A stretch of DNA of 54,922 nt, taken from positions 1-54,922 of IMG/VR virus record IMGVR_UViG_3300028844_003773; one strand, 5' to 3'. Positions 7,980 through 14,877 of this stretch are shown in pieces (position 1 is the first letter of the stretch; the number at the start of each line of letters is the position of its first letter). The translations under genes were made by a program, and so were the position numbers. The stretch is from a virus. The notes beneath the pieces are model-generated. The model worked only from the letters and a program-made list of their open reading frames with translations. It was not told the DNA's origin and did not search any database.

Positions 7980-8056
7980 TGGTGGGCCCACTAGGACTTG
8001 AACCTAGACTCTACCGATTATGAGTCGGTTGCATTAACCAGTTATGCTATAGGCCC
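7980..8056 (-). tRNA. tRNA with CAT anticodon (Met or Ile2)
   Basis: 77 nt including encoded CCA. Acceptor GGGCCTA/TGGGCCC, anticodon loop CTCATAA, T arm CTAGG-TTCAAGT-CCTAG. A CAT anticodon may be elongator Met or, after lysidine modification, Ile reading AUA; the sequence alone does not decide. Confidence 0.9.
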
Positions 8057-8138
8057 AAATGGGGAGGGGCAGAGTGACAGGGTTTGCATGTCTCAAGCAT
8101 CCGATTGAGGCTAGTGTTGTTCTAGCCGTACCCCAATT
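8057..8138 (-). ncRNA. structured 82-nt spacer RNA between two tRNAs
   Basis: This segment lies exactly between the CCA of tRNA-Arg and the 5' end of the CAT tRNA. It has a closing stem (AAATGGGG with CCCCAATTT, one bulge) and three internal hairpins: GGCTAG/CTAGCC with a 7-base loop, TCAA/TTGA, and GACA/TGTC. None of the loops is a T-loop or a normal 7-base anticodon loop, so it is not a canonical tRNA. T4 tRNA clusters carry two stable RNAs of unknown function; this may be an analogue. Confidence 0.5.
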
Positions 8139-8214
8139 TGGCCCGCCCTCCAGGATTCGAACCTGGGACCTACTGCTTAGAAGGCAGTTGTTCTATCCAC
8201 TGAACTAAGAGCGG
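8139..8214 (-). tRNA. tRNA-Arg (TCT)
   Basis: 76 nt including CCA; acceptor CCGCTCT/AGGGCGG, anticodon stem ACTGC/GCAGT with loop CTTCTAA, T arm with TTCGAAT. Reads AGA, favoured in AT-rich genomes. Confidence 0.93.
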
Positions 8215-8242
8215 TAAAACTTTTCCTTATGTTGATTGATCT

Positions 8243-8319
8243 TGGCGCGCCTGGAAGGATTCGAACCTCCGACTTCCTGGTTCGTAGCCAGGTACTCTAT
8301 CCAACTGAGTTACAGGCGC
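8243..8319 (-). tRNA. tRNA-Arg (ACG)
   Basis: 77 nt including CCA; acceptor GCGCCTG/CAGGCGC, anticodon stem CCTGG/CCAGG with loop CTACGAA, T arm with TTCGAAT. Its 5' end overlaps the last 10 nt of the upstream WYL_2-like coding sequence. Confidence 0.93.
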
Positions 8320-8624
8320 GGGCTAGTATCGACTGATTTGATGTTCCTTATAAGAAAACTTCTCCAACCTTCTGCTTTTGTATCAAAGACAGCAAGACTA
8401 TTTTCAGGGTTTTTCATTACCCTTTCTTTCTTTTCTTCACCTTCTTTGACTACAACTTTAGGTAAGTTGTCTGGATGCAATGTACATGTCATTACACGTT
8501 CATCACCGTTGATCTTAGTAAAAGTAACTGTTACGATATCCTCAACGAGTACATCTTTAACTTGCGATCTAAAACTGTTCCATTCTTCATCAGTCCAATT
8601 TTGATCTGGGGTCATTATTGTCAT
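8310..8624 (-). CDS. WYL_2/DUF2693-like SH3-barrel protein
   Basis: 104 residues with the pattern of the phage WYL_2 (Sm/SH3-like) family: VTVTFTKINGDERVMTCTLHPDNLP followed by a charged segment and ENSLAVFDTKAEGWRSFLIRNI. Such proteins may sense a ligand or bind nucleic acid; no function is established. An alternative start three codons in is possible. The stop codon lies inside the tRNA-Arg(ACG) gene, so the mRNA would be cut when the tRNA is processed. Confidence 0.7.
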   Translation of the reverse strand: MTIMTPDQNWTDEEWNSFRSQVKDVLVEDIVTVTFTKINGDERVMTCTLHPDNLPKVVVKEGEEKKERVMKNPENSLAVFDTKAEGWRSFLIRNIKSVDTSPRL

Positions 8625-8626
8625 AA

Positions 8627-8770
8627 TTATGCCTGTTGTTTGTTTTGCTTTTCGATTAAATCACACATTTGATAATATGCGATGAGTTCTTCCCAACTAA
8701 AAAAGTCTTTTCTGATATGACACCAAAATCTACCCTTGTTAGTTGTTTTCGGTTTTTTTACTGCTTCCAT
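8627..8770 (-). CDS. small protein, 47 aa
   Basis: MEAVKKPKTTNKGRFWCHIRKDFFSWEELIAYYQMCDLIEKQ... SD AAGGAA, 5 nt before the ATG; the stop is 2 nt upstream of the next gene. Its leader is the structured RNA at 8786-8901. No known family; Trp/Tyr-rich helical core. Confidence 0.55.
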   Translation of the reverse strand: MEAVKKPKTTNKGRFWCHIRKDFFSWEELIAYYQMCDLIEKQNKQQA

Positions 8771-8785
8771 CTGTTCCTTAAAAAG

Positions 8786-8901
8786 TGAGTCTCAAACAGT
8801 GTAAATCTTAAGACTTACCTAGCCCTTCAACGGGCGCCTGACGAGACTCAAAGTGTTCGACACAATCCTTAGCAATCATTAGCAATTTAACGTTTTGTGT
8901 C
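8786..8901 (-). ncRNA. structured leader RNA (three-way junction)
   Basis: On the minus strand TGAGTCTC... pairs with GAGACTCA (8850-8843 with 8793-8786, 8 bp), enclosing a GCCC/GGGC hairpin (8835-8822) and a GTAAGTC-TTAA-GATTTAC hairpin (8818-8801). Upstream, GACACAA (8901-8895) can pair with TTGTGTC (8865-8859), which competes with a GTGT-CGA-ACAC hairpin (8863-8853). The element lies 15 nt before the AAGGAACAG ribosome-binding site of the small gene at 8770. The layout resembles a cis-regulatory leader, but no known riboswitch core was recognised. Confidence 0.5.
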
Positions 8902-8912
8902 TTATGTGATAC

Positions 8913-8918
8913 ATTATA
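8913..8918 (-). promoter_or_regulatory. possible -10 box (TATAAT)
   Basis: A perfect TATAAT with only a poor -35 match (TTCATT at 18 bp). A start near 8906 would place the first stem of the leader RNA at the very 5' end of the transcript. Confidence 0.4.
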
Positions 8919-8922
8919 CTAC

Positions 8923-9513
8923 CTAATGACTCCTAAATGAAGCATTTTGGGTAATTTGTTTCTGAGAACCATTGCCATTAATCATGCCCATCTTTCCACC
9001 TTGTGATACAATCCTATCAACCATATCTTCAAAATCGATCGGCTTCAAGTTTGTATGCTCGACAGAGACACACAAGAATCTAGGATCAATCTTGTCACCT
9101 TGCATGACTCTTCCACCATGTAAGTGACCGTGTACGTTGCACCCAAATCTACCCAATTGATCAACGTGAATCGGTATATGAGTAAACACTAACCCGTTAG
9201 TCACGTGACAGCCTCTGACATCTTTGAATACATCTACGTACTTGTTCAACTTTAACTGATCATGGTTACCCTTGACAAGTATTTTGATTCCGTTCATTTG
9301 CTTAACTTTGTTAAGCCCTCGAACATTAAAGGCAATGTCTCCTAACATGTAGACTTTATCGGTCGGCTTTACAATTTCATTGTGTGCTTGAACCATAGCA
9401 TCTTCCATATCCTCAACGGTATCGAACGGACGACATTTTGTGCCATCCGGATTTGTAAAATTGATCACGTTCTTGTGACCAAAATGCAAATCTGCTGTGA
9501 AAAATTGAGACAT
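8923..9513 (-). CDS. calcineurin-like metallophosphoesterase
   Basis: 196 residues with all five metal-site blocks in order: ADLHFGH (near residue 10), MLGDIAF (about 57), VKGNHD (about 80), FTHIPIH (about 110) and NVHGHLHGG (about 127). Closest to the small YfcE/phage phosphoesterase group; substrate (phosphodiester or protein phosphate) not predictable. AGG-type ribosome-binding site and a consensus early promoter upstream (9595-9623) point to early expression. Confidence 0.85.
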   Translation of the reverse strand: MSQFFTADLHFGHKNVINFTNPDGTKCRPFDTVEDMEDAMVQAHNEIVKPTDKVYMLGDIAFNVRGLNKVKQMNGIKILVKGNHDQLKLNKYVDVFKDVRGCHVTNGLVFTHIPIHVDQLGRFGCNVHGHLHGGRVMQGDKIDPRFLCVSVEHTNLKPIDFEDMVDRIVSQGGKMGMINGNGSQKQITQNASFRSH

Positions 9514-9594
9514 TTTTTTTACCCTTTTAATTTATATATCATTTAGGGCAATGGTTCTTATGATAGCAATCGCCCTTTTTGATGATACTAGTCT

Positions 9595-9623
9595 ATTATA
9601 CGGCATTTTGACCCAAATGTCAA
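9595..9623 (-). promoter_or_regulatory. sigma70-type early promoter
   Basis: TTGACA (9623-9618), 17-bp spacer, TATAAT (9600-9595). The spacer starts TTTGGGTCAAA, an imperfect palindrome resembling those at 6.26 and 6.84 kb. Confidence 0.88.
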
Positions 9624-9657
9624 GCCTTTTTAAAATTTTTTTGTCTCCTATAAACCT

Positions 9658-9665
9658 ACTAAATA
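9658..9665 (+). promoter_or_regulatory. late promoter placing start on the ATG
   Basis: ACTAAATA; last base plus 6 is 9671, exactly the A of the ATG. No Shine-Dalgarno sequence lies between them. Confidence 0.65.
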
Positions 9666-9670
9666 TATAC

Positions 9671-10378
9671 ATGAATATATTAATACCAGCCGCAGGTCGA
9701 GGAACTCGTTTCAAGGGTCACTATGACCAACCTAAAAATCTAATCGATGTTAAGGGCGAGCCTATGTTAGTGGCTGCCGCAAGAAGTTTAGGACTAGAAC
9801 ATCCAGACAATAAGTTTATCTTCTTGCTACCTGAAGATATGATGAATGATACCCATAAAGAGTTAGGTGCTCGTTTAGTAGAAGAATTCCCGGGGTGTAC
9901 AGTCCTTATTGTTGTAGGACACACAGAAGGAGCCGCACAAACTGCAATTCAAGCAGTCCAGTTTATTGAAAACGATGAAGAACTATTGATTGCAAACTGT
10001 GATCAAATTATGAATTGGAAACCTAAACTACGTGATGAAGTGTTTGAGAAATTAAGAGAACATGATGCCGGCATTATTACAATTGAAAGTGATGATCCGA
10101 AACACAGTTATTTAGATATGGTGTCAGGTACTATCTTTGAAAAAGAAGTACAAGCAGGTAACATGGCACTAACAGGACTTCATTATTTTAAGAAAGGTAA
10201 AGATTTTGTTATAAGCACACGTTTAATGATGCAATCAGGTATTAAGTCTCAGGGAGAATACTATATAGGACCTGCATTTAACTGGTTTCAAGGAGATGCA
10301 GGCTTCTATCAAATTATGCCCGATGATATTTCATTCATAGGCACCCCCAAAGATTTAGCAGAATACTTAGAAAAGTGA
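9671..10378 (+). CDS. sugar-phosphate nucleotidyltransferase-like protein
   Basis: 235 residues. The N-terminus MNILIPAAGRGTRF plus KNLIDVKGEPML is the NTP-transferase signature (nucleotide-binding loop and catalytic Lys), and LLIANCDQIM is the metal-binding Asp region. Family members join a sugar-1-phosphate to an NTP for surface polysaccharide synthesis. An in-frame extension to 9551 is rejected because the motif begins at this Met. No ribosome-binding site; a late promoter predicts a leaderless mRNA. First gene of a seven-gene operon in which each gene overlaps the next. Confidence 0.75.
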   Translation: MNILIPAAGRGTRFKGHYDQPKNLIDVKGEPMLVAAARSLGLEHPDNKFIFLLPEDMMNDTHKELGARLVEEFPGCTVLIVVGHTEGAAQTAIQAVQFIENDEELLIANCDQIMNWKPKLRDEVFEKLREHDAGIITIESDDPKHSYLDMVSGTIFEKEVQAGNMALTGLHYFKKGKDFVISTRLMMQSGIKSQGEYYIGPAFNWFQGDAGFYQIMPDDISFIGTPKDLAEYLEK

Positions 10379-10695
10379 TCGTAGGAAAATTATCAGACAC
10401 AACTAGGGGTTGGGTCATTGGTGATTTTGAACCTAGTCTTTTGAAGACTAAAGATTTTGAAGTAGGTATTCTAACACATCTCAAAGGTGAGCAATGGCCT
10501 GCTCACTATCACAAGCAAGGCACAGAATACAATATATTAATTAAAGGCAAAATGAATGTCTGCGACATTGAATTAGAAGCAGGTGATACATTTATTATTG
10601 AACCCAATGAAGTCGCCGATCCAACATTCTATGAAGATTGTACTATTGTTTGCATTAAAGTGCCGGGCGATTCTACGGATAAGTATCTAGTATGA
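10375..10695 (+). CDS. cupin-domain protein
   Basis: 106 residues starting at GTG, overlapping the previous stop by 4 nt (GTGA). A single small beta-barrel: EQWPAHYHKQGTEYNILIKGKMNV (cupin motif 1 with His-x-His) and LEAGDTFIIEPNEVADPTF (motif 2). In this setting it could be a sugar-processing epimerase/isomerase or a metal-dependent sensor; activity not predictable. Confidence 0.75.
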   Translation: MIVGKLSDTTRGWVIGDFEPSLLKTKDFEVGILTHLKGEQWPAHYHKQGTEYNILIKGKMNVCDIELEAGDTFIIEPNEVADPTFYEDCTIVCIKVPGDSTDKYLV

Positions 10696-11414
10696 TAAAA
10701 TATATATTTGATGTCGATGGTGTGCTATGTGATACTAGTCAACGCATTGATGAAGAATTTAGTGAATACTTTCAGGAGTGGGCACAAGATAAAGAATACT
10801 ATCTAGTTACAGGAAGTTATAAAGAAAAAACAATCGACCAAATTGGTTCAAAGATAGTAGATAATCAATATATAGGTTTTCATTGTTTAGGTAATGCTAT
10901 CTATCCTCCAGGGGGCAACGAAGTTCTTATCAATGACTTTGAATTTACCGAAGATGAAATAGAACACTTTTATAATTTTTGGACTCAAAGTAAGTACGAT
11001 CAGAAACCTGAGTTTAAAACTGTTTTAGAAAAGAGACAGGGAAGTTATAACTTTTCTTTAGCAACGAGAAGCGGAGACAGAGAACTTAGAAGTCATTACA
11101 CAAAACACGATGAATTGTACAAAGAAAGACAAAATTTAATTATACAATTAAATGACAATCATCCAAGATTAGAAGCATATGCAGGTGGAAGTGTGAGTGT
11201 TGATATATGTTTGCGTGGCGCAAACAAAGGACAAGTATTAGACTTAATAGACGATGATCAAGCAGACATTGTTTTCTTTTGTGATCAATATGGCGAGTAT
11301 GGCATTGATACACCACTAGTAAAAAAAATAGATTTCTTGCCTAGAGAAAGAGGAACTACTTACAAAATAGATAACGGTTATAAAGAAACTTGGGAAATAC
11401 TGAAAACATTATGA
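10692..11414 (+). CDS. HAD-superfamily phosphatase/phosphomannomutase-like
   Basis: 240 residues. HAD motif I FDVDGVLCDT (nucleophile D8, acid D10), motif II LVTGS (about residues 38-42), a conserved NKG (Lys of motif III, about 178), and motif IV FFCDQYGEYGIDTPL. The layout, with the cap between motifs II and III, resembles eukaryotic-type phosphomannomutase. It would fit sugar-phosphate metabolism next to the nucleotidyltransferase. ATG overlaps the previous TGA. Confidence 0.65.
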   Translation: MIKYIFDVDGVLCDTSQRIDEEFSEYFQEWAQDKEYYLVTGSYKEKTIDQIGSKIVDNQYIGFHCLGNAIYPPGGNEVLINDFEFTEDEIEHFYNFWTQSKYDQKPEFKTVLEKRQGSYNFSLATRSGDRELRSHYTKHDELYKERQNLIIQLNDNHPRLEAYAGGSVSVDICLRGANKGQVLDLIDDDQADIVFFCDQYGEYGIDTPLVKKIDFLPRERGTTYKIDNGYKETWEILKTL

Positions 11415-11866
11415 AATACATTGCACACAGAGGAAACATAAACGGGCCGTCTGCATTAGAAAATCATCCTGATCATATAAGAGAAGCATTACAAGCAGGC
11501 TTTGATGTAGAAGTTGATACTTGGGTTATAGACGGAGAAATAGTCTTTGGGCATGATGAACCTCAATATACTGTTAGTGTTACATCATTAGACAAAAGAT
11601 ATTGGATACATTGCAAGAACCTGGAAGCATTACGTTTCTTTTGTGGCATTGAGATGAATGAAGCAAATGCATTTTGGCATGAGTATGATGATTACACATT
11701 AACAAACAAAAAATATGTATGGACTAATATAGGTAGAGAATTAACTGGTCGTAGTATTATGGTTATGCCAGAAGTACAAGACGAAACATTAAAGAATACA
11801 TTAAATGTAAGATGTGCAGGTATATGTAGTGATTGGGTACAGAAAATTAAAGTGATAAGAGCATGA
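11411..11866 (+). CDS. glycerophosphodiester phosphodiesterase-like protein
   Basis: 151 residues from MKYIAHRGN. Contains AHRGN, ENHPDHIREAL, FDVEVDTWVIDGEIVFGHD: the His, Glu, Asp and His of GDPD-type TIM barrels. The protein is short for the family and may be a phage-specific variant. The ATG overlaps the previous stop (ATGA); a TTG 21 nt upstream is a weaker start. Likely acts on a phosphodiester-linked glycan or lipid headgroup; inference. Confidence 0.65.
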   Translation: MKYIAHRGNINGPSALENHPDHIREALQAGFDVEVDTWVIDGEIVFGHDEPQYTVSVTSLDKRYWIHCKNLEALRFFCGIEMNEANAFWHEYDDYTLTNKKYVWTNIGRELTGRSIMVMPEVQDETLKNTLNVRCAGICSDWVQKIKVIRA

Positions 11867-12702
11867 AACTAATAGGTGCCGGAGATAGTTGGTGTTGGGG
11901 AGCAGAACTTGTAGACCCTGCTATAGATCCAGAACCAATTATGAATTTGCCCGGGGGCGGATTTGAAAGACAAAGTATACCAGAGAATATAGAATACAGA
12001 TTAAAGAATAGATACATCAATCGATTTGCAGACATGATGAATGCAAATGAACTAGTAGACTTAAGTGATCCGTCGTTGTCAAACGATGCAATCGTCAGAG
12101 TCTTAATGGAGTATTTGTCTTCAGAAGGATACTTTACAGGTAGAGATACTTCAGATTTATTTGTATCTATTGGTTGGACTAGTCCAGAACGCAGAGAGTT
12201 TCATACTAGAAAACCTTGGCGTCATAGTGATACAGGATTTGATGATCATAAGATTGCATTTGGACCTTGGAGCATGGATCAAGACCACGAAGGTGATGAA
12301 GATTTAAATAAATTTTTTCGTTTATACTTTGATAAGTTTTGGTCAGAGACTGAGTTTATTCATAGACACATTAATCAAGTTTGGCAGATGTCAAAGATAC
12401 TAAAGAACTATAACATTAAGTTTGTTATGCATCAAGCATTTTATCATCACCACGAGAAGATGATTTATCAATGGGACGATAAAGAATACGAAAAGAATTT
12501 TAATAAGATTACGCCGGGCGATAAAACACTATGGGAAGACATAGATAGTGATACATTTATCAGAGATACAACTGCATGGCAACATATGTTAACTAAAGGA
12601 ACCGCTGAAGAAGTTTTTATTATTTTTCATCCTAGTGCTGAAGGACATAAGCACTGGGCTGAATATTTATATCAACATTGTAAAGAGAAAAAACTATGGT
12701 AA
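11863..12702 (+). CDS. SGNH/GDSL-type hydrolase-like protein
   Basis: 279 residues. MKLIGAGDSWCWGAEL has the GDS nucleophile motif; near the C-terminus FHPSAEGHKHWAEYL supplies a His as in the SGNH block V. Middle is rich in Trp, His and Asp. The family includes esterases and glycan O-acetyl transferases/hydrolases. It is coupled to neighbours by ATGA overlap. A second SGNH-type protein lies at 26.5-27.4 kb. Confidence 0.6.
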   Translation: MKLIGAGDSWCWGAELVDPAIDPEPIMNLPGGGFERQSIPENIEYRLKNRYINRFADMMNANELVDLSDPSLSNDAIVRVLMEYLSSEGYFTGRDTSDLFVSIGWTSPERREFHTRKPWRHSDTGFDDHKIAFGPWSMDQDHEGDEDLNKFFRLYFDKFWSETEFIHRHINQVWQMSKILKNYNIKFVMHQAFYHHHEKMIYQWDDKEYEKNFNKITPGDKTLWEDIDSDTFIRDTTAWQHMLTKGTAEEVFIIFHPSAEGHKHWAEYLYQHCKEKKLW

Positions 12703-12929
12703 AGAAAAGTAAAAAGAATCCACAAGTAGGAGACTTGATATATCACATATGTAAACTCAACGGTAGATTTGAAGGTAAAGTTGTACAGATGTTAGCAATG
12801 CAATTTGTTTATGAAACACTTGATAAAAACAGACGTTTTTGTTTATTCAGAGAAGATTGGGATTATGTTGATGAATTGTCGCCCATAAAGAGAAAACCTG
12901 TACAGAAGACTAAAAAGAAAAGACGATGA
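12696..12929 (+). CDS. small basic protein
   Basis: 77 residues, Lys-rich ends (MVKKSKKNPQ... and PVQKTKKKRR) around a beta-type core (VGDLIYHICKLNGRFEGKVVQM). Overlaps both neighbours. Function unknown; possibly an SH3-like nucleic acid or partner-binding module. Confidence 0.55.
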   Translation: MVKKSKKNPQVGDLIYHICKLNGRFEGKVVQMLAMQFVYETLDKNRRFCLFREDWDYVDELSPIKRKPVQKTKKKRR

Positions 12930-13798
12930 AGAAAATGAAAAACATTGCTGTAGTATTAAGAGGACATGTTCGTACATGGCACTTTAATACATCCAAAGTG
13001 TTTGAGTTTTATAACGAGATTGCAGAAAACGTAGATTATTACTTTATAACTTGGGACACATCTAATACTGAGGGCATTGAAGAATCTTTTGTAGATCAAA
13101 ATTTAATTCATTTTCATATTCTTAGTTATTCAATACACAATGCATTAATAACAGATGGCGCAAAAGAAGGAAACTATTACAACGGGCATCTTGGGCCTCC
13201 GTTTATGAATATGATAATGTTGCCTCATATTAGAAGACAAGAAAAACGTTTAGGCGCACAATATGATTGTATCTTTGATACTAGACCAGATGTTTTACCT
13301 GTCAGAAATCAAATCATTTGGGGAGAAAATGCCGGAGATGATTTATCCATAACTTATCCTGACCCTGATACGATATACTTTGCAGGATTAGAAATGCAAA
13401 CAAATATAAAAACAAATGAATTAGATGTTGCAATGCAAGATTGGTTCATGTATATGGGTAGTGATGAGTTTGAAATATTTAACATGCGATATCATTCAGA
13501 TAATTGGGTGTATCAACATGATGACGGCCCCGGTACTCAAATAGAAATACGAGAATATGTCGAGTCTAATCCTGTCACTCCGATGACTGTTTGTATACAA
13601 GACTGGTGTAGTGCTTACATGTTGCGTCCTAATGTATTCAGACTTGATTGGTTAGACAGCAGAGAGACAGAAACTATATTACATCAAAGTAGGAAATGGC
13701 CTACAATGACAAAAGAAGATAAAATCGCAGACTGCGAAAGATATGGTATTTCGTTATCTGATTATGTTGATACCCCGTCAATCACTTGTAAGATTTAA
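12926..13798 (+). CDS. glycosyltransferase-like protein (RGHxRTW family)
   Basis: 290 residues. MKNIAVVLRGHVRTWHF plus YYFITWDTSN and YDCIFDTRPDVLPVRN form a pattern common in marine phage and algal-virus proteins annotated as glycosyltransferase-like; DTRPD may play the DxD role. Last gene of the coupled operon, so the whole cassette may build or modify a sugar on the phage or host surface. Its 3' end overlaps the convergent metallopeptidase gene by 17 bp. Confidence 0.55.
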   Translation: MKKMKNIAVVLRGHVRTWHFNTSKVFEFYNEIAENVDYYFITWDTSNTEGIEESFVDQNLIHFHILSYSIHNALITDGAKEGNYYNGHLGPPFMNMIMLPHIRRQEKRLGAQYDCIFDTRPDVLPVRNQIIWGENAGDDLSITYPDPDTIYFAGLEMQTNIKTNELDVAMQDWFMYMGSDEFEIFNMRYHSDNWVYQHDDGPGTQIEIREYVESNPVTPMTVCIQDWCSAYMLRPNVFRLDWLDSRETETILHQSRKWPTMTKEDKIADCERYGISLSDYVDTPSITCKI

Positions 13799-14216
13799 GC
13801 AGTTTTTGTAGCACCTTAGGCTGTCTGTGTCTAACGTCTGCTTCCCAAGGCAACATCTGATAGTCTTTATAATGTATATTCTTTAAATCAATTTCATAAG
13901 GCAAAGTGTCCCAAATAAAAATACCATCTTCTGTTATCATCAACTTACCTTCATACATTTGATTTACATGTATTAGTTCATGTACTAACGGTATCATCAA
14001 ATCGTTTACTCTCAACTGAGAGTTAAGTCTTATTAACTTGTTACTTTTATTATCTAATGTAGAATCTCCATATACATTACTAGGCATTGCTACAAACTCT
14101 ATAGTTAAAGAGTCAGGCAATGACATTAATGCTGACATGCCTTCGCAAATTGAACGTGCTATTTTACATTTGATTGCATAAGCATCTTTTTGAGGAACTA
14201 TAAATTTTAATTGCAT
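13782..14216 (-). CDS. small HExxH zinc metallopeptidase
   Basis: 144 residues from MQLKFIVPQ. Zinc motif HELIH (H79, E80, H83) with probable third ligand E125 in MLPWEADVRHR, a layout seen in minimal gluzincins of phage. No signal peptide. The start is chosen because the predicted start of a late promoter falls exactly on this ATG; a longer reading to 14321 runs through the divergent promoter. Expressed late; substrate unknown. Confidence 0.7.
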   Translation of the reverse strand: MQLKFIVPQKDAYAIKCKIARSICEGMSALMSLPDSLTIEFVAMPSNVYGDSTLDNKSNKLIRLNSQLRVNDLMIPLVHELIHVNQMYEGKLMITEDGIFIWDTLPYEIDLKNIHYKDYQMLPWEADVRHRQPKVLQKLLKSYK

Positions 14217-14221
14217 ACATC

Positions 14222-14238
14222 TATTTACTGAATAAATA
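14222..14238. promoter_or_regulatory. back-to-back divergent late promoters
   Basis: Minus AGTAAATA (14229-14222) predicts a start at 14216, the A of the metallopeptidase ATG. Plus AATAAATA (14231-14238) predicts 14244, one base before the oxygenase ATG. Only 28 bp separate the two start codons, with no Shine-Dalgarno on either side. Confidence 0.65.
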
Positions 14239-14244
14239 TGATAT

Positions 14245-14877
14245 ATGGCTACGTTAACAGATTTTATAATTAACTGGGGAGATGTCGTTGAACTAGACTT
14301 TCCCAAGATGGACTTAAACAATATCAGAAAAATTTGTGATAGTCATCCAGGATGGAAAGAGTATCAAGGTCATAAGAAGCCCAATAATAGATTTGGACTT
14401 AGTGTTACAAGTTTAGATGGAAGATTTGACGGACCCGACTTAAACAGTTTAAGAGAGTGGGAACGTATACACGGTGAAGCCTACAACGAAGCAGACTTTA
14501 CTACACGAACAAATGTCTGTGCATTGATACCAGAACTAGATGAGTATTTAAATTTTTGGGAACCTAATTTAGGAAGAACACATTTTCTTAGATTAGATAA
14601 AGGTGGATTTTTTCCACCGCACAGAGATAATGGAGCAATTGTTGCTGTGCCTACATTTAGAATTATGATACCTATATACAATTTTGGTATCAACGATATG
14701 AAGTGGGTACAAGAAGAAAAATTATTAAGATTTGATTTGGGAGCAACGTACTTTATTAACACAAGCAGATTACATAGTCTGTTTAGTTTTGTTGATAACT
14801 GTTTAATGTTGGTTATTAACGTAAATGCAGATGAGCATATTTTAAAGAAAATGGTGAAAAAAATTGTCGCAGTATAA
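14245..14877 (+). CDS. 2OG-Fe(II) oxygenase-like (aspartyl hydroxylase type)
   Basis: 210 residues. FFPPHRDNGAIVAVPTFRIMIPIYNF carries the HxD iron ligands, and INTSRLHSLFSFVDNCLMLVINVN supplies the distal His in a double-stranded beta-helix layout like aspartyl/asparaginyl beta-hydroxylases. A clear C-terminal Arg for 2-oxoglutarate is not obvious. Leaderless by prediction. Overlaps the next gene by 14 nt. Substrate unknown; protein or sugar hydroxylation is possible. Confidence 0.6.
   Translation: MATLTDFIINWGDVVELDFPKMDLNNIRKICDSHPGWKEYQGHKKPNNRFGLSVTSLDGRFDGPDLNSLREWERIHGEAYNEADFTTRTNVCALIPELDEYLNFWEPNLGRTHFLRLDKGGFFPPHRDNGAIVAVPTFRIMIPIYNFGINDMKWVQEEKLLRFDLGATYFINTSRLHSLFSFVDNCLMLVINVNADEHILKKMVKKIVAV

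Noticed and set aside
8236-8604. Plus-strand open frame across tRNA-Arg and the WYL_2-like gene
   Set aside because: It starts inside a tRNA and is antisense to a recognisable gene with a family pattern.
8786-8850. Hammerhead ribozyme in the structured leader
   Set aside because: A CTGACGA string occurs on the plus strand, but the GAAA strand and a cleavage triplet in the right places are missing.
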